Shown here: positions 22,661 through 31,200 of the stretch, piece after piece
Layout of the letters: every line of letters begins with the position of its first letter
Numbering within the stretch: position 1 is the stretch's first letter
Source: Pectobacterium punjabense
GTDB taxonomy: Bacteria; Pseudomonadota; Gammaproteobacteria; Enterobacterales; Enterobacteriaceae
Assembly: GCF_012427845.1 (NCBI RefSeq)
Contig: NZ_CP038498.1
Coordinates: forward strand, 1-64,000
Length of the DNA: 64,000 nt
Reading direction: 5' to 3'
The notes under the pieces: model-generated
Told to the model about the DNA's origin: nothing
The model's database searches: none
What the model saw: the letters and a program-made list of their open reading frames with translations, nothing else
Translations under genes and position numbers: made by a program

Positions 22661-23565
22661 CGGAGAAGACGCTACACCAGCCCACCGCCGTGAAAAAAAC
22701 GTCGCATCCGGCAGTGCGCGTCATGATGGCGCTGGTTAACGATCGGTTGGCGTTGTGTGGGCTGATCATGCTGGCGATTTTTGTGCTGCTGGCGCTGTTT
22801 GCCCCGCTTCTGTCGCCGCAGAACCCGTACGATCTCATGCAGCTCGACATCATGGATGGCCGGCTTGCGCCGGGCTCCTCCAGTATGGCGGGGATGAGCT
22901 ACTGGCTGGGAACGGACGATCAGGGGCGCGATTTGTTCAGCGCTATTCTTTATGGCACCCGCATTAGCCTGATGGTCGGCTTCTCCAGTGCGGTACTCGC
23001 GCTGCTGATTGGCGCGTCGCTGGGACTGATTAGCGCCTACGTTGGGGGAAAAACGGATGCGACGATCATGCGCATCGTTGATATCCAGCTCAGTTTCCCC
23101 CCTATCCTGATTGCGCTGATTTTGCTGGCGGTGCTGGGACAAGGGGTCGATAAGATCATTATGGCGCTGGTGGTGACCCAGTGGGCGTACTACGCGCGCA
23201 CGATTCGCGGTTCAGCGCTGGTGGAGCGCCGTCGCAGCTACGTGGACGCGGCACGCAGCATGGCACTGTCCAACCGCCGCATCCTGTTCCGCCATATTTT
23301 ACCGAACTGTCTGGCACCACTGATCGTGGTAGCCACGATGCGCATCGCCTACGCCATCATGCTGGAGGCCACGCTCTCGTTTCTGGGCATCGGACTGCCC
23401 GTAACGGAACCGTCGCTGGGGCTGCTGATCTCAAACGGTTTTGAGTACCTGATGTCGGGTGATTATTGGATCAGCTTCTTTCCTGGGCTGACGCTATTGC
23501 TGCTGATTGTGGCGATCAATCTAGTGGGGGATGCGCTGCGTGACATCCTCAACCCGCGGAATTAA
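22657..23565 (+). CDS. ABC transporter permease, DppC/OppC type
   Basis: This is the second channel subunit (302 aa). The cytoplasmic N-terminus precedes a first helix (LCGLIMLAIFVLLALFAPLL), and the characteristic LGTDDQGRDLFSAILYGTR motif follows it. The EAA loop is YVDAARSMALSNRRILFRHI. The start overlaps the previous stop by four bases. It is followed 39 bases later by the fused ATPase gene. Confidence 0.92.
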   Translation: MTEKTLHQPTAVKKTSHPAVRVMMALVNDRLALCGLIMLAIFVLLALFAPLLSPQNPYDLMQLDIMDGRLAPGSSSMAGMSYWLGTDDQGRDLFSAILYGTRISLMVGFSSAVLALLIGASLGLISAYVGGKTDATIMRIVDIQLSFPPILIALILLAVLGQGVDKIIMALVVTQWAYYARTIRGSALVERRRSYVDAARSMALSNRRILFRHILPNCLAPLIVVATMRIAYAIMLEATLSFLGIGLPVTEPSLGLLISNGFEYLMSGDYWISFFPGLTLLLLIVAINLVGDALRDILNPRN

Positions 23566-23604
23566 CCGGTGGGAACGTCCGTGGGAATAAGGGGTAATGA
23601 ACAC

Positions 23605-25404
23605 ATGACAGCGCCGATTATGTCTGTTTCGCATCTGACCACCGCCTTTCAGGTAAACGGCGAGTGGATGAACGTGGTGCGGGATTTATCCTTTACGATT
23701 GGCGAGAAAGAGACGGTCGCCGTGGTGGGGGAGTCCGGTTCAGGGAAAAGCGTGATGGCGAAATCCATCATGCGTTTGCTGCCGCCCGGCCAAAGTCGGG
23801 TTGAGGGACAGATTCATTTTGGCGACACCGAGCTGCTGTCGCTCCCCAATAAAGCGATGCAGGATGTGCGCGGCAACCGCATCGGCATGATTTTTCAGGA
23901 ACCGATGACCAGCCTGAATCCGGTCTTGCCGATTGGCTACCAGATTACGGAAGTGCTACGCCGCCATCGCGGCATGGGTAAAGCGGAAGCGCGCGCCGAA
24001 GCGGTACGCCTGCTGGAAAAGGTACGCATTCCGGCGGCGAAATCACGGCTGAACGAATATCCGCAAAGTTTCTCCGGCGGGATGCGCCAGCGTGTGGTGA
24101 TTGCGATTGCGCTGGCCTGTCACCCGACGCTGCTGATTGCCGACGAACCAACAACGGCGCTGGACGTTACGATTCAGGCGCAAATTCTGACGCTGATAAA
24201 AACCCTTCAGGAAGAAGAAGGGATGTCGGTGTTGTTTATTACCCATGACATGGGCGTCGTGGCGGAAGTGTCCGACCGTACGCTGGTGATGTATCAGGGC
24301 GAAATGGTGGAAAATGCCGTCACGCGGGAAATCTTTCATCATCCGCAACAGCCTTATACCCGCATGTTGTTATCCGCCGTGCCCAAATTAGGTTCGATGT
24401 CCGGCAGCGCGTGGCCGCAGCGCTTTCCGCTGGTCGATCTCAAAACGGGAGAGCGCCAGCCGGTGCCTGAAGCGGTGAATACTGTGTCGGGCGAGAAGCC
24501 AGTGCTGACGGTAAAAAATCTGGTCACCCGATTTGATATCCGATCAGGTTTTTTCCGGCGACTGTCTGGGCGGGTTCACGCGGTGGAGAATGTCTCGTTT
24601 GATCTCTGGCCGGGAGAAACGCTTGCGCTGGTTGGGGAATCAGGCTGTGGTAAATCCACCACGGGTCGATCGATTATTCGCCTTAACGATGCCGTCAGCG
24701 GCAATATTCAACTGCTGGGAAAAAATATCCTGACGGCGGATAAGCGTGAATTGACTGATTCACGGCGGCAGATTCAGATGGTGTTTCAAGACCCGTATGA
24801 AAGCCTGAACCCGCGTATACGGATAGGGGAAGCGATTGCCGAACCGATGCTGTTGCATGGGCTGGCGACCCGGCAGAATGTGAATGCGAGGGTGAGTGAA
24901 TTGTTGGAACAGGTGGGGTTATCCAGCGATATGGCCTCGCGTTTCCCGCACCAGTTCTCCGGCGGGCAGCGCCAGCGTGTGTGTATTGCACGTGCACTGG
25001 CGCTGGAGCCAAAAGTGATTATTGCCGATGAATCGGTATCGGCGCTGGATGTGTCCGTTAAGGCGCAGGTGATCAACCTGATGTTGGATCTCCAGCAGAC
25101 GCTGGGGCTGTCATTTTTGTTTATCTCGCATGATATGGCGGTCGTCGAGCGTATCAGCCACCGCGTGGCGGTAATGTATCTCGGCGAAATTGTGGAGATC
25201 GGCCCACGTTCGGCGATCTTCGACAACCCGCAGCATGACTACACCCGACGTCTTATTTCAGCGGTGCCTGTGCCTGACCCAGACACCCGCCCGGTGCGTA
25301 ATATCACCAATGATGAACTGCGCAGCCCAGTACGCGCCCCCGATTTCCATCCTCCTGAGCGTCGCTATAAGCAAGTCGGAGAAGGGCATTTCGTACTGGA
25401 GTGA
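23605..25404 (+). CDS. Fused double ABC ATPase of the peptide-importer class
   Basis: Two complete ABC ATPases are joined in one chain (599 aa), corresponding to DppD plus DppF. The first has Walker A GESGSGKS and Walker [13 protein letters not shown]. The second has GESGCGKS, signature FSGGQRQR and VIIADESVSALD. C-terminal extensions with the oligopeptide-transporter motif (HDYTRRLISAVP) follow. ATG 23605 follows AAGGGGT and aligns with family starts. The fusion distinguishes this system from the split DppD/DppF at 52976-54963 and resembles GsiA and YejF architecture. Confidence 0.92.
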   Translation: MTAPIMSVSHLTTAFQVNGEWMNVVRDLSFTIGEKETVAVVGESGSGKSVMAKSIMRLLPPGQSRVEGQIHFGDTELLSLPNKAMQDVRGNRIGMIFQEPMTSLNPVLPIGYQITEVLRRHRGMGKAEARAEAVRLLEKVRIPAAKSRLNEYPQSFSGGMRQRVVIAIALACHPTLLIADEPTTALDVTIQAQILTLIKTLQEEEGMSVLFITHDMGVVAEVSDRTLVMYQGEMVENAVTREIFHHPQQPYTRMLLSAVPKLGSMSGSAWPQRFPLVDLKTGERQPVPEAVNTVSGEKPVLTVKNLVTRFDIRSGFFRRLSGRVHAVENVSFDLWPGETLALVGESGCGKSTTGRSIIRLNDAVSGNIQLLGKNILTADKRELTDSRRQIQMVFQDPYESLNPRIRIGEAIAEPMLLHGLATRQNVNARVSELLEQVGLSSDMASRFPHQFSGGQRQRVCIARALALEPKVIIADESVSALDVSVKAQVINLMLDLQQTLGLSFLFISHDMAVVERISHRVAVMYLGEIVEIGPRSAIFDNPQHDYTRRLISAVPVPDPDTRPVRNITNDELRSPVRAPDFHPPERRYKQVGEGHFVLE

Positions 25405-25505
25405 AATTAAGTGCGCGGAGTGTGCAACTGAGGTTTTAAGCTAACGCTCTATTTCATAATGCGATGGTATAGTCATTCTTTCACGGTGACAGGGAGGCGG
25501 TAGGA

Positions 25506-26003
25506 ATGGCAACGTTCGTGGTGCGTCATATAGGCAATAGCGATATTGACGATTTCAGGAGAGTACGGCTTGAAGCACTCAAGCTACATCCAGAAGCATT
25601 CGGTGCGTCTTTTGAAGAGGAATGCCAGCAACCAGAAACGTTCTTTGCTGAACGCCTCCGTCTAAACCTGGTTTTTGGCGGATATGACCTGCAAAACAGG
25701 TTGCAGGGTATCGTAGGGGTAAGCATTAACACTGCACCGAAGCTACATCATGTCGCCATGATTTGGGGAATGTATGTCCGAGCTGAAATGAGAGGAGCCG
25801 GCCTGTCTCGATCGCTTTTGGAAACGGCATTACAGGCATCTTGCAAGGCCAAAACAGTGAAACTTTCAGTAGCGGCAACCAACAAATCGGCACGAGCCCT
25901 TTATTGTTCTTTCGGGTTTAGAGAATGGGCAACGGATACTGCTGCTCTATACATTGATGGTGAATATCATGACGAAATTTTGATGAGACTTGATATTAAT
26001 TAG
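25506..26003 (+). CDS. GNAT-family N-acetyltransferase
   Basis: This is a predicted acetyl-CoA-dependent acetyltransferase (165 aa). The acetyl-CoA binding loop is the VRAEMRGAGLSRSLLE region (motif A), and a C-terminal strand FGFREWATDTAALYIDGEY completes the fold. The substrate cannot be assigned. It is a monocistronic gene, about 100 bases after the fused ATPase with no shared terminator visible, so co-transcription with the importer is possible but unproven. Confidence 0.82.
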   Translation: MATFVVRHIGNSDIDDFRRVRLEALKLHPEAFGASFEEECQQPETFFAERLRLNLVFGGYDLQNRLQGIVGVSINTAPKLHHVAMIWGMYVRAEMRGAGLSRSLLETALQASCKAKTVKLSVAATNKSARALYCSFGFREWATDTAALYIDGEYHDEILMRLDIN

Positions 26004-26139
26004 ATAAGTCGTAACTCCAGACGTCTTTGCACTGGCTACTACGTACTTGCTAAAACACGCATAGAGACACGTCGTGCCGCACCACCGAAGTATTTACAGG
26101 ATCGTCTCAGAGCGAATTTGACATCATTTTCCCATAAAA

Positions 26140-26175
26140 AAACGGACTTTCCTCTTGAGTGAGGAAAGTCCGTTT
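26140..26175. terminator. Bidirectional terminator of the first DUF1471 gene
   Basis: AAACGGACTTTCCTC (26140-26154) pairs perfectly with GAGGAAAGTCCGTTT (26161-26175). On the minus strand a long T run follows, terminating the DUF1471 gene at 26203. The plus-strand side also ends in AATTTTTT, serving the GNAT gene. Confidence 0.92.
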
Positions 26176-26202
26176 AATTTTTTGATTGTCTATCAGCAAG
26201 CA

Positions 26203-26460
26203 TTATTTGTAGATGACGGCGACGCCGCGCAGCTGGTTGTCACCAGTGGCAGACGTGATGGTGAAGGCGTTGGCACCGGCTTTTTCTGCTTTCTGAGCCA
26301 ACTGGGATTGCAGTGAATCCAGGCTGTGTGCAGTTGCGGTAACTACCCCCACTTTTTCCAGATGCTGTGCCTGTTGTGAAGAAACCTGATCGGCAGCAAA
26401 CGCACCAAAAGACAGAGTAGAAAGTACGACAGCAGCGGCGAAGAATTTTACGTTTTTCAT
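26203..26460 (-). CDS. DUF1471 (YhcN/BhsA-like) secreted stress protein, copy 1
   Basis: This small periplasmic protein (85 aa) has a signal peptide (MKNVKFFAAAVVLSTLSFGAFA, cut before ADQV) and a single DUF1471 domain ending SATGDNQLRGVAVIYK. Family members (BhsA, McbA, YhcN, YdgH) are linked to envelope stress, biofilm and acid or peroxide responses. ATG 26460 gives the canonical MKN start and aligns with the paralogue at 34141-34398. Its exact role is unknown. Confidence 0.88.
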   Translation of the reverse strand: MKNVKFFAAAVVLSTLSFGAFAADQVSSQQAQHLEKVGVVTATAHSLDSLQSQLAQKAEKAGANAFTITSATGDNQLRGVAVIYK

Positions 26461-26590
26461 GTGATGTATCCTATTCAATGTTGTTCGGAGTGAAAGGTCA
26501 TTTCCTTTCGATGAAGAGGATATTACGCCGATGCTGATAGAAGGAAAAACGGAGTGTTTTGAGAATATCTGTCAATATTTTTGATGTTAT

Positions 26591-26626
26591 TTCTGGCGAT
26601 AAGATGCACTATCTCGATCGCCAGAA
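26591..26626 (-). terminator. Possible terminator of the ssu operon
   Basis: TTCTGGCGAT (26591-26600) pairs perfectly with ATCGCCAGAA (26617-26626) across a 16-base loop, seven bases after the ssuB stop. The tail on the minus strand is not T-rich, so termination is uncertain. Confidence 0.45.
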
Positions 26627-26632
26627 TGAAGG

Positions 26633-27433
26633 TTATATCGCCGCTTGCTGAGGTAAGGGAGATGAGGTTGGAGCCAGCACGCGTTCTAGCACGCGGGCTT
26701 CCAGTTCCGCCAGCTTTGCCGACCCGCGGCGTCGTGGTCGTGGCAAATCCACCGTAATATCCAGCCCCACACGACCTTCTTCGATCAGAATAACCCTGTC
26801 AGCCAGCGCAATGGCTTCGGAGACATCGTGCGTCACCAGCAGTACGGTGAACCCGTGCTGGAGCCACAGATTTTCGATCAGGCTTTGCATCTCGATGCGG
26901 GTCAAGGCATCCAGTGCCCCCAGCGGTTCATCCAACAGCAGCAGACGCGGATGGTGAATGAGCGCGCGCGCCAACGCAACGCGCTGTTTCTGGCCACCGG
27001 ACAGCGCCGCTGGCCAATCGTTGGCGCGATCCGCCAGCCCGACAGAAGCTAGTGCGTCCTGTGCTTTCTCACGCCAGTCGCCACGTAACCCCAGCCCGAC
27101 ATTATCGATCACCTTCTTCCATGGCAGCAGTCGCGCTTCCTGAAACATCAGCCGCGTGTCGTCTTTCGCGCTGCTGAGTGGTGCGGTACCTGTCAGAAGC
27201 TCACCGCTGCTGGCGGCTTCCAGCCCGGCGAGCAGGCGCAGCAGGGTACTTTTGCCACAGCCGCTGCGGCCAACGATGGCCACAAACTGCCCGGAAGGAA
27301 TGCGTAGCTGCACGTCATTCAGTACCGTACGGTGGCCGTAGTGCTTGGTGATGGCATCCAACGAGAGCGGCGTCCCCTTGGTGAGCGGCGACGGTGAATG
27401 GGATGGTATTGCAGAATCGGTAAAAGCGGTCAT
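26633..27433 (-). CDS. ssuB: Aliphatic sulfonate ABC transporter ATPase SsuB
   Basis: This is the ATPase (266 aa) of the alkanesulfonate importer. It has Walker [10 protein letters not shown], signature LSGGQKQRV and Walker [16 protein letters not shown] 27433 overlaps the ssuC stop (ATGA), showing tight coupling. The gene closes the minus-strand operon ssuA-ssuD-ssuC-ssuB, which in E. coli is made under sulfate starvation through Cbl/CysB. Confidence 0.93.
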   Translation of the reverse strand: MTAFTDSAIPSHSPSPLTKGTPLSLDAITKHYGHRTVLNDVQLRIPSGQFVAIVGRSGCGKSTLLRLLAGLEAASSGELLTGTAPLSSAKDDTRLMFQEARLLPWKKVIDNVGLGLRGDWREKAQDALASVGLADRANDWPAALSGGQKQRVALARALIHHPRLLLLDEPLGALDALTRIEMQSLIENLWLQHGFTVLLVTHDVSEAIALADRVILIEEGRVGLDITVDLPRPRRRGSAKLAELEARVLERVLAPTSSPLPQQAAI

Positions 27434-28224
27434 GATGCGTCCCCCGATGAGGTTTGATAAGCCGGATTCCAGCGCAGCCAAATGCGTTCCAGCCCTTGAG
27501 CGCTGACATCAGCTAGCTTGCCGAGCAGCGCGTAAAGGATGATGGCAACCACCACCACGTCAGTTTGCAGAAATTCACGGGCGTTCATGGCGAGATAGCC
27601 GATGCCGGAGTTGGCAGAAATGGTTTCCGCGACGATCAGCGTCAGCCACATAAAGCCCAACGCGAAACGGATACCGACCATGATAGACGGCAACGCACCG
27701 GGCAGTACCACCTGATAGAACAGGCTAATGCCGGACAGACCGTAACTGCGCGCCATTTCCAACAGGCCGCGATCGATGTTTTTAATACCGTGATAAGTGT
27801 TGAGATAAACCGGAAACAGCGTGCCTAGCGCGACCAGAAAAATCTTGGCCGCCTCGTCAATGCCAAACCATAGAATCACCAGCGGAATCAGCGCCAGATG
27901 GGGGACGTTGCGGATCATCTGCACTGAGCTGTCCAGCAGACGCTCACCCCAGCGCGACAGCCCAGTAATAAAGCCGAGCACTAATCCGATACTGCCGCCG
28001 ATAGCAAACCCGATCAGGGCGCGCCAACCGCTGATCGCCAAATGCTGCCACAGTTCGCCGCTATAGATGAGTGACCACCCTGCGGTAATCACCGAACTGG
28101 GCGCAGGCAGAATCCGGTTGGATAGCCAGCCGAACTCGACGGATATTTGCCACGCGACCAGCAGCGTCACGGGGAGTAGAAAAGGCGCAAGCCGTTTTGC
28201 CAGCGAGGAGAGCGTTCTTGCCAT
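27430..28224 (-). CDS. ssuC: Aliphatic sulfonate ABC transporter permease SsuC
   Basis: This is an inner-membrane permease (264 aa). Multiple membrane helices are visible (for example [15 protein letters not shown] and [18 protein letters not shown]), with the EAA-type loop [23 protein letters not shown] 28224 follows GAGGAA and fits E. coli SsuC. It starts ten bases after the ssuD stop and overlaps ssuB. Confidence 0.93.
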   Translation of the reverse strand: MARTLSSLAKRLAPFLLPVTLLVAWQISVEFGWLSNRILPAPSSVITAGWSLIYSGELWQHLAISGWRALIGFAIGGSIGLVLGFITGLSRWGERLLDSSVQMIRNVPHLALIPLVILWFGIDEAAKIFLVALGTLFPVYLNTYHGIKNIDRGLLEMARSYGLSGISLFYQVVLPGALPSIMVGIRFALGFMWLTLIVAETISANSGIGYLAMNAREFLQTDVVVVAIILYALLGKLADVSAQGLERIWLRWNPAYQTSSGDAS

Positions 28225-28234
28225 GATCGATTCC

Positions 28235-29377
28235 TCAGCTTTGTGAGACCTTGCGCGGTACATAGCGGTTTGCCACCACTTCTCCCGCGTTATTCACGGC
28301 ATGCAGCGGCGTCGGCTGTTGCGCCAGATTGAGGTGCGGGAACAGCAGTTCACCTACGCGATACGCCTCTTCCAGATGCGGATAGCCAGACAAGATAAAG
28401 GTATCAATCCCAAGATCGGCGTATTCCTGAATGCGTTCGGCAACCGTCGGACCATCGCCGACCAGCGCTGTACCCGCACCGCCACGAACCAGACCGATAC
28501 CGGCCCACAGATTTGGACTAATCTCCAGCTTGTCCTTTTTGCCGCCGTGCAGGGCCGCCATCCGCTGTTGTCCGACAGAGTCGAAGCGCGCCAGTGCCGC
28601 CTGTGCATCGGCGATAGTCTTTTCATCCAGATGGGAAATCAGCCGATCGGCAGCCTCCCAAGCCTCTTCGGTGGTTTCCCGCACGATGACGTGCAGACGA
28701 ATACCGAAGCGAACTTCACGTCCCTGCGCCGCTGCTTTAGCGCGGACTTCCGCTAGCTTTTCTTTCACCTGCTCAGGTGGTTCCCCCCACGTTAGGTAGA
28801 GATCGACCTGCTCTGCCGCCAGATTCTGTGCTGCCTCAGACGAACCGCCAAAATAGAGCGGTGGGCGTGGCTGCTGCACGGGTGGGTAAAGCAGCTTGGC
28901 GTCTTTGACCTGAATGTGTTTACCAGCAAAATCAACCGTTTCGCCTTCCAACAGCCTGCGCCAGATGTGGGTGAATTCCGCCGAGGCTTCATAGCGTTCT
29001 TCATGGCTGAGGAACAGACCTTCGGCGGCCAGCTCTTCCGGGTCGCCGCCGGTTACCAGATTGAACAGCGCGCGACCGTTAGACAGTCTGTCCAGCGTAG
29101 CGGCCTGACGTGCGGCGATGGTGGGGGAAATGACGCCGGGGCGTAGGGCGACGAGAAACTTAAGCCGCTGCGTCACCGGAATGAGTGATGCCGCAACCAG
29201 CCAGGAATCCTCGCAGGAGCGGCCTGTCGGCAGTAAGACGCCGCCAAATCCCTGCCGCTCGGCGGCTTGCGCCACCTGTTGTAGATAGCTGTAGTCAACA
29301 TGACGTGCGCCCTCGGTGCTTCCAAGATAGCGACCGTCTCCATGGGTGGGCAGAAACCAGAATACGTTAAGACTCAT
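28235..29377 (-). CDS. ssuD: FMNH2-dependent alkanesulfonate monooxygenase SsuD
   Basis: This enzyme (380 aa) oxidises alkanesulfonates to an aldehyde and sulfite, releasing sulfur for cysteine synthesis. It is a TIM-barrel flavin monooxygenase of the LadA/luciferase-like class. [33 protein letters not shown] and [12 protein letters not shown] match the E. coli enzyme. It needs reduced FMN from a separate reductase, normally SsuE, which is not encoded in this operon. It lies between ssuA and ssuC. Confidence 0.95.
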   Translation of the reverse strand: MSLNVFWFLPTHGDGRYLGSTEGARHVDYSYLQQVAQAAERQGFGGVLLPTGRSCEDSWLVAASLIPVTQRLKFLVALRPGVISPTIAARQAATLDRLSNGRALFNLVTGGDPEELAAEGLFLSHEERYEASAEFTHIWRRLLEGETVDFAGKHIQVKDAKLLYPPVQQPRPPLYFGGSSEAAQNLAAEQVDLYLTWGEPPEQVKEKLAEVRAKAAAQGREVRFGIRLHVIVRETTEEAWEAADRLISHLDEKTIADAQAALARFDSVGQQRMAALHGGKKDKLEISPNLWAGIGLVRGGAGTALVGDGPTVAERIQEYADLGIDTFILSGYPHLEEAYRVGELLFPHLNLAQQPTPLHAVNNAGEVVANRYVPRKVSQS

Positions 29378-29434
29378 GGTATTAACTCCTTGAACAGTCT
29401 TGTTTGGGTAAACAAAATATGTGTGGTAGGTAGG

Positions 29435-30457
29435 TTAAGGCGTTTGGGGATGCCAGACGCGCTCCGCGATGTTGACCTTCACCGGCACCAGACGGTTTTC
29501 ATAAAACAGGTCGGCCGTGGATTGCTGTGCCTTGATCGTGGCGGCATCCAGCGGTTCGATGGTGGTTGGTGGGCGATGATCGAGTGCCGTTTCAATCACT
29601 TTTTCCGGCAGCCCTACCGCGTTGGCTAACAGCGTGACGCTTTGTGCCCGGTCGCTGATTGTCAACGCATCGGCTTTGGTCAGTTCGTCCAATACCTGGC
29701 GAATAAAGCTGCCGTGTGCCTCAGCGTAAGGGCGACCCGCCAGATAGAAAGAACCGGTTTTATCGAGCCCGCTGCTATCAACCAGCACCCGAACGCCGCC
29801 TTCCAGCAGCGCAGCAGAATAGTAGGGGTCCCAGATTGCCCAGGCATCGACATTACCTTGCTGGAAGGCCGCGCGGGCGTCAGCGGGGGTTAGGTAGGTC
29901 GGTTTGATATCGGTGAATGTTAGCCCGTCGCGTTGCAGCGCACGCAGCAGCGTGTTATGCGCGCTGGAGCCTTTCTGGAAGGCGACTTTACGACCTTTCA
30001 GATCGGCAACGGTTTTCACCGGGCTGTCTTCCCGCACCAGAATCACTTCGGCCTGTGGTTTCGGTGGTTCCACGCCGACATACAACAGGTCCGCGCCAGC
30101 GGCTTGCGCAAAAATAGGTGGGATATCACCTGTGCCGCCGAGATCGATACTGCCAACATTCAGCGCTTCCAGCATCTGTGGACCCGCAGGGAATTCAACC
30201 CAGCTGATTTTGGTGTTAGGGAACTGTTTTTCCAGCAACTGGTGGGATTTTGCCAGCACCAGGCTGACCGAACCTTTCTGATAGCCGACCCGTAGCTGCG
30301 TGGGTACGCTGTCCTGTGCATAAGCGGTGGACATGAACAGCACGGTGCTGGCAGCGAGAATCGTAGCGATCTGGCGTAGCCGCACCGTCACGTTTTGCCA
30401 TAACGGTGTGCGCTTTCCACGTCTTTCCGTGACCGATCGGTTCATCATCAATGGCAT
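29435..30457 (-). CDS. ssuA: Aliphatic sulfonate binding protein SsuA
   Basis: This periplasmic sulfonate-binding protein (340 aa) feeds SsuBC. The signal peptide is long, with a basic N-terminus and hydrophobic run IATILAASTVLFMSTAYA cut before QDSVP. The mature start (LRVGYQKGSVSLVLAKS) and the segment GGTGDIPPIFAQAAGADLLYVG are typical of SsuA. I chose ATG 30457 because GGGAGAGG lies about eight bases upstream; in-frame ATG codons at 30448 and 30445 are alternatives. It is the first gene of the ssu operon. Confidence 0.92.
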   Translation of the reverse strand: MPLMMNRSVTERRGKRTPLWQNVTVRLRQIATILAASTVLFMSTAYAQDSVPTQLRVGYQKGSVSLVLAKSHQLLEKQFPNTKISWVEFPAGPQMLEALNVGSIDLGGTGDIPPIFAQAAGADLLYVGVEPPKPQAEVILVREDSPVKTVADLKGRKVAFQKGSSAHNTLLRALQRDGLTFTDIKPTYLTPADARAAFQQGNVDAWAIWDPYYSAALLEGGVRVLVDSSGLDKTGSFYLAGRPYAEAHGSFIRQVLDELTKADALTISDRAQSVTLLANAVGLPEKVIETALDHRPPTTIEPLDAATIKAQQSTADLFYENRLVPVKVNIAERVWHPQTP

Positions 30458-30876
30458 GCGTGTGACCTCTCCCTTATAACGAAAAATTAAAATACAGTGA
30501 GAAAATGCAACATCAGGTGATAACCATAACAGGCAGGCGATGGGCTTTTTAAATCTCAATTTGTCGTTTTTATAGCCAAAAGTAGGAAATGCCTGAAATC
30601 AGCACACTTAGCGTAATAAGCGCGGCAATAGTCGGGTTTATCCGTCTTTCATGTCTGAAACACGTTTTCCATGACCTGCCTCACATTGTTTCCCGCAATG
30701 TCTATCATTTCGTGAACCTATTCTCATATATTGTTTTTTTACATGGAAAACGGTTTCCGTTTTGTTTCCAATGGCGGTGTTTCCACTGATTGTGTGTTCA
30801 CTGGACGTGTTTATTCACGACGCTTTTATTGATGACGTTTTTTGATTCATAACGCACGTACGACGGGGTGTTGAAA
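30458..30876. other. Intergenic region shared by ssuA and the second PTS cluster
   Basis: This 419-base A/T-rich gap separates two divergent operons. It holds two LacI-type operator candidates (30657-30670 and 30745-30758), described separately. I recognised no convincing CysB/Cbl site or gene. Confidence 0.6.
30657..30758. promoter_or_regulatory. Paired LacI-type operators before the second PTS cluster
   Basis: GGAAAACGGTTTCC (30745-30758) matches the AscG consensus TGAAACCGGTTTCA at 11 of 14 positions. Upstream, GAAACACGTTTTCC starts at 30657. The two sites share an exact 11-base inverted match, CGTTTTCCATG (30663-30673) and CATGGAAAACG (30742-30752), 68 bases apart. Two sites in opposite orientation suggest a looping repressor, possibly AscG acting in trans. 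Confidence 0.55.
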
Positions 30877-31200
30877 ATGAAAAGGATCATGCTTTGTTGT
30901 TCCGCTGGGATGTCCACCAGCCTGTTAATGAGAAAGATGAAGGAGGCGGCCGATACGCGTGGTCTGGACGTTGAGATTGCCGCCTACGCCGCCCATGAAT
31001 TTGATGAACAAGTCGGGAAGTACGACGTTGTGCTGCTGGGGCCGCAGGTGAAATACATGCTGGCGTCATTCAAGGAGAAAGCCGAGGGAAAAGGCGTGCC
31101 TGTGGCCGCGATAGATATGATGGATTACGGTATGCAGCGCGGTGACAACGTGCTGGATTTTGCATTTTCACTGATCGAAAAATCAGGACAACCGCTATGA
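30877..31200 (+). CDS. PTS lactose/cellobiose-type IIB component, second cluster
   Basis: This IIB protein (107 aa) has the phosphorylated Cys8 in CCSAGMSTS. It is a paralogue of the IIB at 11520 (shared LLGPQ-VKY-type segment and M-DYGM block). I chose ATG 30877, preceded by GGGGTG; a GTG nine bases upstream is in frame. The stop overlaps the IIC start (ATGA). No IIA gene is present in this cluster. Confidence 0.9.
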   Translation: MKRIMLCCSAGMSTSLLMRKMKEAADTRGLDVEIAAYAAHEFDEQVGKYDVVLLGPQVKYMLASFKEKAEGKGVPVAAIDMMDYGMQRGDNVLDFAFSLIEKSGQPL

